From positions 1 to 39,832 of the forward strand of contig CALUTW010000016.1 in the NCBI GenBank assembly GCA_944323805.1: 39,832 nucleotides of DNA, in the 5' to 3' direction. This stretch comes from an uncultured Bacteroidales bacterium. GTDB taxonomy: Bacteria > Bacteroidota > Bacteroidia > Bacteroidales > UBA932. Below are positions 16,279-26,880 of this stretch, one piece after another. Within the stretch, counting starts at the first letter, position 1. The number at the start of each line of letters is the position of its first letter. Under the pieces are notes generated by a model. That model was given only the letters and a program-made list of their open reading frames with translations. It ran no database searches and was not told where the DNA came from. The position numbers were made by a program, and so were the translations under genes.

Positions 16279-17658
16279 TCAGAAATTGAACCTGGTCATG
16301 AGTTGGACACGATGGTTGGCCACCCAATGCCTTTCAGCAATGGTCCCATCCGGCAACACCTGTCCGTCAGCCATCACTGAACCGTTCATATTGCGGTTGC
16401 TGCCATACTGGACCGCTGTTACCTCATATTCAAGCCCGAGGACGAATTTACCAATATTCCAGATTACGGCCGGGACTACACGGAAAGCCTGCGCGAGATT
16501 CTTGAAATTCCCTCCATCCTTGGAGAAGAACCAGTAGGCTTCGCCGTCATCCATGAAGTCTTTTGCCGCACCCAGATTGTTCATATAGCCGGCCATGAAC
16601 ATTCCCTGTACCTTCTTGCCATACGATAATGACAGCCATGACGAGCTGGTATAGGTCGGGGCATATTCAAGATGCCAGTCATCGCCGACAGATGTCACTC
16701 CATATCCGCTCACAAGGTTGAGATAGTCTGCGGCTCCTCCATATACGGTCTTCGCCTTAAGTGTGAAATTCCCCTCCTTGTACTGCAGATAAAGATACGG
16801 AGATACCGCTGTCATCCTTCCCGATGTCCTGTACCTCTCTGCAGGCATGCTGCCGGTCCCGGGAATCTCATATGCATTATACGGCTTGATACTAAGCACA
16901 CTTACACCGGCTTTTGCAAGGAATCCCCCTGACTTATAGGATACTGCGGCATATGCCTCCGGGAGCAGCCCGTATTTCATATAATCCGCTGACGCGCCGT
17001 CCGGGCCGACAGAAGCATACTGCATCTGATATACCAGAGCACCGGTAATGGTAAAATGGGTCCCGAGATTTGCTTCCACAGTGACCTGAGGACTCCTGTT
17101 GAACGGATTGAAAGGAGCTCCTGTCGCCAGACCTATCACATCCGGCTGGTCAGCTGCCATCGGATGCCATGCCTGTCCCATGAGAAGCGATACGGATGCC
17201 TTGCCGCCGCCACACATCGGGAGGGCGGACCATCCCAGCTTGAGATATGCCTGACGCAGACGCATGATCGCTGTCCCTGTCGAGCCGCTGAGCCCCGCAT
17301 AGAAATCCGTCTCCACCTTGGCGGAGATATCCATCTTGCCGACACGATAGCCGAGGACATCCAGCCCCACCCTTGATGTTATTGAAAGGAACCTGAAAGA
17401 CGGGCTGTCATTCAGGTCATTCCCGTCACTGTCGTAATCGTGGTCAAAAGGCAGATAATAGAACAGGTTACCTGTCCCGGAAGCGCTTTTCCTGGAATCG
17501 AACGGAAAGAAATTCCTTATGAAACCATATACCTTCACATGACTTTCAAGCTCTTCCCTGACATTTTTCCCGGTCTTCTTCTCCCCGTCCGGGCCGGTTG
17601 CCGACATTGTGACAGCAGATGCCAGCAATACAGAAAATATAAACAGCAGTCTTTTCAT
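16279..17658 (-). CDS. Outer-membrane beta-barrel (porin-like) protein
   Basis: A 459-residue secreted protein with features of an outer-membrane barrel. It has a signal peptide MKRLLFIFSVLLASAVTMSA (cleavage probably before TGPDG), then a long series of alternating polar and hydrophobic beta-strands rich in Tyr, Gly and Ser. It ends in the strand VQLMTRFNF with a terminal Phe, the usual BAM-recognition end. The N-terminal part has VKVYGFIRNFFPFDSR, typical of Bacteroidota porin-like proteins. The ATG at 17658 was chosen because an upstream ATG (17688) would place ten extra residues before the signal peptide. It follows the DASS transporter gene by 89 bases and has its own -7 box. The position suggests passage of the same dicarboxylates across the outer membrane; the substrate is inferred only from context. 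Confidence 0.75.
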   Translation of the reverse strand: MKRLLFIFSVLLASAVTMSATGPDGEKKTGKNVREELESHVKVYGFIRNFFPFDSRKSASGTGNLFYYLPFDHDYDSDGNDLNDSPSFRFLSITSRVGLDVLGYRVGKMDISAKVETDFYAGLSGSTGTAIMRLRQAYLKLGWSALPMCGGGKASVSLLMGQAWHPMAADQPDVIGLATGAPFNPFNRSPQVTVEANLGTHFTITGALVYQMQYASVGPDGASADYMKYGLLPEAYAAVSYKSGGFLAKAGVSVLSIKPYNAYEIPGTGSMPAERYRTSGRMTAVSPYLYLQYKEGNFTLKAKTVYGGAADYLNLVSGYGVTSVGDDWHLEYAPTYTSSSWLSLSYGKKVQGMFMAGYMNNLGAAKDFMDDGEAYWFFSKDGGNFKNLAQAFRVVPAVIWNIGKFVLGLEYEVTAVQYGSNRNMNGSVMADGQVLPDGTIAERHWVANHRVQLMTRFNF

Positions 17659-17674
17659 GAATACGTTTAATTTA

Positions 17675-17707
17675 AGACCTGCCACCATATCGTATAGCGG
17701 CAGGTCT
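17675..17707 (-). other. Hairpin in the leader of the porin-like gene
   Basis: AGACCTGCC and GGCAGGTCT form a perfect 9-base stem (17675-17683 with 17699-17707) around a 15-base loop. It begins just downstream of the TAACTTTG box, so a transcript starting near 17702 would carry it, whole or in part, at its extreme 5' end. It could be an mRNA stabiliser, a weak attenuator of read-through from the DASS gene, or an operator. There is no T run after it. Confidence 0.5.
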
Positions 17708-17708
17708 G

Positions 17709-17716
17709 CAAAGTTA
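17709..17716 (-). promoter_or_regulatory. -7 box (TAACTTTG) for the porin-like gene
   Basis: TAACTTTG on the minus strand fits TAnnTTTG and lies 51 bases before the ATG at 17658. It suggests expression separate from, or additional to, the upstream DASS gene. A small dyad GTACA-N3-TGTAC (17730-17742) lies just upstream. Confidence 0.55.
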
Positions 17717-17747
17717 GCAATTTATTCCGGTACAGGATGTACGTCAC

Positions 17748-19199
17748 TCAGAAACCGATAAAGAACAGCATCAGATATCCGAGCGCATACCCTATCACAC
17801 CGACCAGGATACCTACTTTAGTCATATCCTTTGTGGTAACCAGTCCTGTCGAATGTGCAAGAGCATTCGGCGGAGTACTTATCGGGAACAGCATTGCAAG
17901 CGAAGTACAGAGTACCGCCCCGATGACAAGGGTCTTGGACCCGCCGACAGGATCAAGGGTCTCCCCCATCCCGACCGCGACAGCGCAGAGTATCGGCACT
18001 ATAAGGCTGGCGGCAGCCGTATTCGAGATGAAGTTAGAGATAAAGTATCCTATGAAGCCCGCAACGAGGATGACAACCACCGGCAGCCATTCACCGAACG
18101 GTATAGACGTGACAAGATGCTCTGCAAGACCGGTATTGGTCATTGCAAGCCCGAGTGCGAATCCGCCTGCCACCATCCACAGCACGCTCCAGTTGATATC
18201 CTTCAGGTCATCCTTCGTAATGACCCCTGTGACACAGAAGACCCCGACCGGAATCATAGCGACTACATTCGAATTGAGCTTTGTGATACTCTCGGTCATC
18301 CACAGGAGGATTGTAAGCCCGAATGTAATCCAGACCACATATGTCCTCCATGTCTTCTCATGGGTACCTTCTATCTTAAGCTCTATGGTCTTCTGCTTGA
18401 AAGGATAGAGCTTGAGAAGTATTCCCCACGCAATCAGCAGCATGATGTACACATATGGCACCATCCGGAGCATCCAGTCGTCAAAGCCCACATCCAGATG
18501 GAGAGAGTCGTTGATATACTGGAATGCAATGGCATTCGGCGGAGTACCTATCGGGGTACCTATGCCTCCCAGGTTGGCAGCTATAGGGATTGCCAGAGCA
18601 AGTGCAATCCTCCCCTTCCCGTCCGGAGGAAGTGTCTTCAGCACCGGAGCAAGGAAAGTGAGCATCATGGCTGCCGTAGCCGTATTGCTCATGAACATGG
18701 AGAAGGTACCTATCACAATCAGGAAACCCAGCAGGACAAATTCAGAGCGTTTCCCGAAGGGCTTCATCAGCACCCTTGCAAGCTGCACGTCAAGTCCCAC
18801 CTTGGTCGAAGCGATAGCAAGGATGAACCCTCCGAGGAAAAGCATTATCACAGGGTCCGCGAAAGTAGCCAGTATGGACTTGTAGCTTACAAAAGTCCCC
18901 ATTTCAGACGGTATCCCCGAACCTTTCATGAAAGGCAGGCTGCTGTCAGATATTGTAAGGAGCATTATCACTATTATAAGGACGGAAGTCGTCCACGTAG
19001 GGATAATCTCGAACATCCACATCAGTGCGGCGAATACGAATATGGCAATAGTACGCTGTTCAACGACCGTCAGACCGTCTATCCCGAAGAATGACGTCGG
19101 CACGAGCCACAGGAACAATGTCACAGCAAGAACAATCGGAAGCATTACCGTAAGCTTCTTCGATACCGTTCTCTCAGAAGGATGTGTTGTCATTATCAA
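17748..19199 (-). CDS. DASS/SLC13 family sodium:dicarboxylate transporter
   Basis: A 483-residue inner-membrane protein of the divalent anion:Na+ symporter (DASS, SLC13, INDY) family. Two inverted-repeat signatures are clear: MSNTATAAMM (about 167-176) followed by GIGTPIGTPPNAIAFQ, and ISNTAAASLIVP (about 392-403) followed by PISTPPNALAH. In VcINDY the SNT and TPPN-type motifs form the substrate and sodium sites. About eleven hydrophobic segments are present. The family carries C4-C5 dicarboxylates such as succinate, malate, fumarate and 2-oxoglutarate; the exact substrate cannot be read here. The gene starts 10 bases after gdhA, so the two are almost certainly co-transcribed. That favours a glutamate-pathway dicarboxylate such as 2-oxoglutarate. 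The start could equally be the ATG two codons later. Confidence 0.92.
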   Translation of the reverse strand: MIMTTHPSERTVSKKLTVMLPIVLAVTLFLWLVPTSFFGIDGLTVVEQRTIAIFVFAALMWMFEIIPTWTTSVLIIVIMLLTISDSSLPFMKGSGIPSEMGTFVSYKSILATFADPVIMLFLGGFILAIASTKVGLDVQLARVLMKPFGKRSEFVLLGFLIVIGTFSMFMSNTATAAMMLTFLAPVLKTLPPDGKGRIALALAIPIAANLGGIGTPIGTPPNAIAFQYINDSLHLDVGFDDWMLRMVPYVYIMLLIAWGILLKLYPFKQKTIELKIEGTHEKTWRTYVVWITFGLTILLWMTESITKLNSNVVAMIPVGVFCVTGVITKDDLKDINWSVLWMVAGGFALGLAMTNTGLAEHLVTSIPFGEWLPVVVILVAGFIGYFISNFISNTAAASLIVPILCAVAVGMGETLDPVGGSKTLVIGAVLCTSLAMLFPISTPPNALAHSTGLVTTKDMTKVGILVGVIGYALGYLMLFFIGF

Positions 19200-19209
19200 A
19201 GCCTGAAAA

Positions 19210-20547
19210 TCAGATTACACCCTGCTCAAGCATGGCTGTCGCAACCTTCATGAAGCCAGCCACATTGGCACCTTTCACATAGTTGATATAGCCGTCAGCC
19301 TGGGTCCCGTGCTCAACACATGCATGATGGATATTCGCCATGATCTCATGGAGCTTCTTGTCGACCTCTTCCGCGCTCCAGCTGATGTGCATTGCATTCT
19401 GCGTCATCTCAAGTCCGGATGTGGCAACTCCTCCGGCATTGACAGCCTTTCCAGGAGCAAACATGATCCTTGCCTTCTGGAAGGTCTCGATGGCCTCAGG
19501 TGTGCAGCCCATGTTGGATACCTCCGCACAGCACCATGTCCCGTTCTTGACAAGCTCCTCCGCGTCCGCTCCGGTAAGTTCATTCTGGAATGCACAAGGC
19601 ATCGCTATGTCGCATTTGATGCTCCATGCCTTCTTTCCCGGATAGAATGTTGCAGAAGGGAACTTCTCGGCAAAAGGCGCCACGACATCGTTGTTCGATG
19701 CCCTGAGCTCAAGCATGTAGGCTATCTTTTCATCATTCATCCCCTCAGGATCGTAGATTGCCCCGTCAGGACCGGAGATTGCAATGACATGCGCCCCGAG
19801 CTGGGTGGCTTTCTTTGCAGCGCCCCATGCGACATTGCCGAATCCGGAGATTGCCACCTTCTTGTCCTTTATATCCTTGCCCTGGAGATGAAGCATGTGC
19901 TGCACGAAATATACTGCACCATATCCGGTAGCCTCAGGACGCACCAGAGAGCCTCCGTATGTAAGGCCCTTGCCTGTAAGCACTCCCGTATGTTCGCGGG
20001 CAAGCTTCTTATACATACCGAACAGATAGCCTATCTCACGGCCGCCGACACCTATGTCTCCGGCAGGCACATCCGTATCAGGCCCGATATTGCGCCAGAG
20101 TTCCAGCATGAAAGCCTGGCAGAAGCGCATGATCTCGGCATCCGACTTGCCTTTCGGGTTAAAATCTGAGCCTCCCTTTCCTCCGCCCATCGGAAGGGTT
20201 GTAAGGGCATTCTTGAAGGTCTGCTCAAAACCGAGGAACTTCAGTATCGACAGATTTACCGAAGGATGGAAACGGAGACCTCCCTTATATGGACCTATCG
20301 CAGAATTGAACTGTACGCGATAGCCTGTATTTACCTGAATCTCGCCATTGTCATCGACCCAAGTGACCTTGAATGTGAAAATCCTGTCCGGCTCCACTAT
20401 CCTTTCGACGATCTTGGCAGCCTCGAATTCAGGATGCCTGTTATAGACATCCTCAATTGTTTCCAGAACTTCCCGCACGGCCTGAAGGTATTCCTTTTCA
20501 TTTCCGTACTTGGCCTGAAGCCTTGACATTATCTCATTTGTGTTCAT
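19210..20547 (-). CDS. gdhA: Glutamate dehydrogenase (hexameric, probably NADP-dependent)
   Basis: GdhA reductively aminates 2-oxoglutarate with ammonium to glutamate, or the reverse. The 445-residue length is that of the small hexameric enzyme (GDH-I). VQFNSAIGPYKGGLRFHP (with the substrate-binding Lys), LTTLPMGGGKGGSDFNPKG (with the catalytic-site Lys) and VPAGDIGVGGREIGYLFG are the expected active-site stretches. The Rossmann domain begins near VAISGFGNVAWGAAKKA. Coenzyme specificity is inferred from resemblance to NADP-type bacterial GdhA and is not proven. It follows korB by 45 bases with no TAnnTTTG box between them, and precedes the DASS gene by 10 bases. Arg and Leu codons are biased as in highly expressed genes. 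Confidence 0.97.
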   Translation of the reverse strand: MNTNEIMSRLQAKYGNEKEYLQAVREVLETIEDVYNRHPEFEAAKIVERIVEPDRIFTFKVTWVDDNGEIQVNTGYRVQFNSAIGPYKGGLRFHPSVNLSILKFLGFEQTFKNALTTLPMGGGKGGSDFNPKGKSDAEIMRFCQAFMLELWRNIGPDTDVPAGDIGVGGREIGYLFGMYKKLAREHTGVLTGKGLTYGGSLVRPEATGYGAVYFVQHMLHLQGKDIKDKKVAISGFGNVAWGAAKKATQLGAHVIAISGPDGAIYDPEGMNDEKIAYMLELRASNNDVVAPFAEKFPSATFYPGKKAWSIKCDIAMPCAFQNELTGADAEELVKNGTWCCAEVSNMGCTPEAIETFQKARIMFAPGKAVNAGGVATSGLEMTQNAMHISWSAEEVDKKLHEIMANIHHACVEHGTQADGYINYVKGANVAGFMKVATAMLEQGVI

Positions 20548-20592
20548 GATTAGATAATTTAAAATTGCGATATTGTGTTTCGTGATAAATGT

Positions 20593-21612
20593 CTATTTAA
20601 CTTCCCAGACGGTGCCGCTGCGCAGGAGGTCATCCACACAATGGATCCTCGACTTCGCAGTGACCTGCTCAACCTGCATCCTTACTGCCGCGTCATAAGT
20701 CACATCATTGACGTCCCTTATCACGCCGAGGGCAACAGGATATTCCGGGTATTTCATGTCGGCAAGCATCATATGTATACCGATATTGTCGCTGTGGGCA
20801 TCATGCGTCAGGACATCATCCTCCGTAATGCCTTTCTCCCCTATCGTTACGACCTTGAGTCTCAGCCCGTCAAGGACAAGACCCTTGTCTCGGTTCCTGC
20901 CGAATATCATCTTCTCCCCGTGACGCAGGACAATCGTCCTGTCGGCCCTGTACTCCCGGTCGGAAATCTCGGCATGCGCCCCGTTGTTGAAAATCACGCA
21001 GTTTGTCAGCATCTCGATGACAGAGGTCCCGTTATGGACAGCTGCCGCCACCATTATGTCCTCGTTAAGCTTGAGCTCGGAATCAAGTCCGCGGGCGAAG
21101 AATGTCCCCTTTGCCCCGAGCACCAGGCTTCCGGGGTTGAACGGATGCTCAACAGTCCCGTAAGGGGATGTCTTTGTAATTGCCCCGAACTTCGATGTAG
21201 GGGAATACTGGCCCTTTGTCAGCCCGTAGATACGGTTGTTGAACAATATGATATTGATGTCGATATTCCTTCTGATAGCGTGGATGAAATGGTTTCCTCC
21301 TATCGCAAGGGCATCACCGTCGCCGCAGGCCTGCCATACCGACAGTTCCGGATTGGCCACCTTTATGCCTGTCGAGACAGCCGTTGCACGTCCGTGGATA
21401 CTGTGGAATCCATATGTATCCATATAATAAGGAAGCCTTGACGAGCATCCTATCCCGGAAACCACGACATAACGTTCCTTGTCATATCCGAGAATCTCGC
21501 TGACACGCGGCATGGCTCTCTGCAATGCAGCCAGGACGGCATGGTCCCCGCATCCCGGACACCATCTTACCTCCTGGTCACTCTTGAAATCTTTGAATGT
21601 ATATTTTTCCAT
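20593..21612 (-). CDS. korB: 2-oxoacid:ferredoxin oxidoreductase, beta subunit (KorB type)
   Basis: The thiamine-pyrophosphate-binding beta subunit of 2-oxoglutarate (or related 2-oxoacid):ferredoxin oxidoreductase, 339 residues. RWCPGCGDHAVLAALQ near residues 16-31 has the Cys pair that, with other Cys residues, holds the cluster nearest TPP. The TPP motif is VWQACGDGDALAIGGNHF followed by NIILFNNRIYGLTKGQYSP. The ATG at 21612 (MEKYTFKDF) was chosen. The frame is open 55 codons further upstream, but that stretch overlaps the end of korA and lacks family resemblance. Only 10 bases separate it from korA. The KGQYSPTS loop and the neighbouring gdhA favour 2-oxoglutarate over pyruvate. Confidence 0.93.
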   Translation of the reverse strand: MEKYTFKDFKSDQEVRWCPGCGDHAVLAALQRAMPRVSEILGYDKERYVVVSGIGCSSRLPYYMDTYGFHSIHGRATAVSTGIKVANPELSVWQACGDGDALAIGGNHFIHAIRRNIDINIILFNNRIYGLTKGQYSPTSKFGAITKTSPYGTVEHPFNPGSLVLGAKGTFFARGLDSELKLNEDIMVAAAVHNGTSVIEMLTNCVIFNNGAHAEISDREYRADRTIVLRHGEKMIFGRNRDKGLVLDGLRLKVVTIGEKGITEDDVLTHDAHSDNIGIHMMLADMKYPEYPVALGVIRDVNDVTYDAAVRMQVEQVTAKSRIHCVDDLLRSGTVWEVK

Positions 21613-21622
21613 GTTCCAGTCA

Positions 21623-23455
21623 TCAGAATTCTTTATCGATTGCTGCAGCAAGCTCGTGGACGAGGAACGGCTGTCCCTGCACCTTGTTATACTGCAGATA
21701 GCTGAACTGCGGGAGAAGTCCCCTGAGATAATTGGCGAACTGGCCGTTGTTAAGCTCGCATACCAGTATCTTCTCAAAACCGGCGAAGACTTCCGCCGTA
21801 TTCTTAGGAAGAGGATTTATGTAGTCGAAATGTGCATAGCTTACATCCCGTCCGGCTGCCTGCTCCTGCGCCACGGCAGTATACAGATGGCCGTATGTGC
21901 CGCCCCAGCCCACTACCAGAAGTTTGCCGGAACCAGCCCCCATGACTTCGAGCGGAGGTATCACATCCGCAAGTCTCGCCACTTTCTCCGCCCTTTCATG
22001 CACCATCATCTCATGGTTGAGCGGCTCGGAAGAAAGCACTCCGTCGTGATTCTTCTCCAGTCCTCCGACCCTGTGCTCAAACCCCTTTATGCCCGGAAGG
22101 CCCCACTTGCGGACCATCGTGACAGGGTCCCTCCTGAATGGCTTGAACGGGATATCACCTTCATCTGCAAAAGGAGGCCTGATTTCAGGATAATCCTTCA
22201 TGGACGGGATACGCCACGGCTCGGAACCGTTCCCGAGGAAACCTTCGGAAAGCATTATGACCGGCATCATATGCTCCAGGGCGAGCCTGGCTGCATTGAA
22301 GGCCGTATCGAAACAATGTGCCGGGGAATGCGCGGCGATTACCGCTATCGGACATTCGCCGTTACGCCCGTACAGGGCCTGGTCAAGGTCCGTCTGCTCT
22401 GTCTTGGTAGGGATACCTGTCGAAGGGCCGGCCCTCTGGACATCGACCACAACAAGCGGCAGTTCCGTCATGACGGCCAGGCCGAGAGCCTCGGACTTCA
22501 GGGAAAGCCCCGGACCTGAAGTTGTCGTGATGGCAAGGTCTCCTGCATATGCCGCACCGATGGCAGTACATATGCCCGCAATCTCGTCCTCCGCCTGAAG
22601 CGTCTTGACACCCAAGCTCTTGTGAATGGCAAGCTCCTCAAGGATAGCAGTGGCAGGCGTTATCGGATATGAACCGCAGAAAAGCGGACGTCCGGATTTC
22701 TCGGATGCCGCAAGGAAGCCCCATGCGGTGGCCTGGTTGCCTGTAATATTCCTGTACAGCCCCTTTGGAAGATGCGCCGGCTCGACAACATATGTGTCAG
22801 GGATAGCCTGGATGTTTGCAGCGTAGTTGTACCCGTCATTCAGCACTTTCTTGTTAGGAGCGACCATTTCAGGGTGCTTCCTGCCGAATTTCTTCTCGAG
22901 ATACGTATATATGTATTCCAGCGGACGGCTGTAGATGAAACATGCCATTCCGAGGGTAAACATGTTCTTGCATTTATGTATAGCCTTGATATCAAGTCCG
23001 CTGTCCTTAAGGCTTTCTTCCGTCAGGGTGGTAATGGGGGCGACGACAATCGTCCTGTCCTCTATATGCAGTTCCGCCACGGGGTCTTCCTTGAACCCGG
23101 CCTTCTTCATCCCCTCCTCATCGAAGGTATCCTGGTCGATAAGGACCATTGCAGTCCTTTTCAGCCATTTGGCATTCGTCTTCAATGCTGCAGGGTTCAT
23201 TGCCACGAGAAGGTCGCAAAGGTCGCCCGGAGTAGTAACATGCCCGCTGCCGATATGCACCTGGAATCCCGATACTCCGGAAAGCGTCCCGTGAGGTGCG
23301 CGGATTTCCGCCGGATAGTCGGGGAAAGTCGAGAGTTCATTGCCGTAGATCGCCGACATGTCAGCAAAAAGAGATCCGGTAAGCTGCATCCCGTCGCCAG
23401 AATCTCCGGCAAATCTTATCACAACATCCTTAGTATCTATTACTTTGTGTTGCAT
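21623..23455 (-). CDS. korA: 2-oxoacid:ferredoxin oxidoreductase, fused gamma-alpha subunit (KorA type)
   Basis: A 610-residue subunit in which the gamma domain (about 1-190; begins VVIRFAGDSGDGMQLTG) is fused to the alpha pyrimidine-binding domain (about 215-600). The alpha part has FCGSYPITPATAILEEL, LQAEDEIAGICTAIGAAYAG and TTTSGPGLSLKSEALGLAV, then a C-terminal transketolase-like part with LLVVGWGGTYGHL. With KorB it forms the 2-oxoglutarate:ferredoxin oxidoreductase that makes succinyl-CoA and reduced ferredoxin, or runs in reverse in a reductive branch of the TCA cycle. No korD-type ferredoxin subunit or korC gene is next to it; the neighbour upstream is the divergent beta-galactosidase. 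It heads the korAB-gdhA-DASS unit. Confidence 0.94.
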   Translation of the reverse strand: MQHKVIDTKDVVIRFAGDSGDGMQLTGSLFADMSAIYGNELSTFPDYPAEIRAPHGTLSGVSGFQVHIGSGHVTTPGDLCDLLVAMNPAALKTNAKWLKRTAMVLIDQDTFDEEGMKKAGFKEDPVAELHIEDRTIVVAPITTLTEESLKDSGLDIKAIHKCKNMFTLGMACFIYSRPLEYIYTYLEKKFGRKHPEMVAPNKKVLNDGYNYAANIQAIPDTYVVEPAHLPKGLYRNITGNQATAWGFLAASEKSGRPLFCGSYPITPATAILEELAIHKSLGVKTLQAEDEIAGICTAIGAAYAGDLAITTTSGPGLSLKSEALGLAVMTELPLVVVDVQRAGPSTGIPTKTEQTDLDQALYGRNGECPIAVIAAHSPAHCFDTAFNAARLALEHMMPVIMLSEGFLGNGSEPWRIPSMKDYPEIRPPFADEGDIPFKPFRRDPVTMVRKWGLPGIKGFEHRVGGLEKNHDGVLSSEPLNHEMMVHERAEKVARLADVIPPLEVMGAGSGKLLVVGWGGTYGHLYTAVAQEQAAGRDVSYAHFDYINPLPKNTAEVFAGFEKILVCELNNGQFANYLRGLLPQFSYLQYNKVQGQPFLVHELAAAIDKEF

Positions 23456-23495
23456 TTGTGGTTAGGATCTTTAATTATAATTTTAAAAATTCATA

Positions 23496-23503
23496 CAAAT
23501 GTA
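23496..23503 (-). promoter_or_regulatory. -7 box (TACATTTG) for korA
   Basis: TACATTTG on the minus strand fits TAnnTTTG, 40 bases upstream of the korA ATG in a very AT-rich stretch. A TTTG 12 bases upstream is too close for a regular -33 box. Confidence 0.5.
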
Positions 23504-23599
23504 TATAAATTACCTCAAATTACTATATGGTTCCCAAATTATTTTTCATGGTTTTACAGGAGCATTCCACACATGTGGCGGAAGCTCTTACGCAAATGA

Positions 23600-26833
<3,234 letters not shown>

Positions 26834-26846
26834 CAGGAGACAGTAA

Positions 26847-26880
26847 GACAGGGAGGGAATCAGATGATTTCCTCCCTGTC
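26847..26880. other. 15-base-pair hairpin between convergent lacZ-type gene and recJ
   Basis: The arm 26847-26861 (GACAGGGAGGGAATC) pairs with 26866-26880 (GATTTCCTCCCTGTC), with one wobble position and a 4-base loop AGAT. The right arm encodes the last residues of recJ, and its stop codon sits at the loop boundary. Neither strand has a T run after the stem, so it may act as a 3'-end stabiliser or barrier more than as a classical terminator. Confidence 0.6.

Noticed and set aside
17730..17742. Dyad GTACA-GGA-TGTAC as an operator
   Set aside because: The arms are only five bases and it abuts the end of the DASS gene; chance occurrence is too likely.
17853..19094. Open frame of 413 codons on the plus strand, antisense to the DASS transporter gene
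   Set aside because: The protein is rich in His, Arg, Cys and Tyr without any domain, while the opposite strand encodes a clear membrane transporter with SNT motifs.
21479..22519. Open frame of 346 codons on the plus strand across korB and korA
   Set aside because: It crosses two genuine genes on the other strand and shows no recognisable fold.
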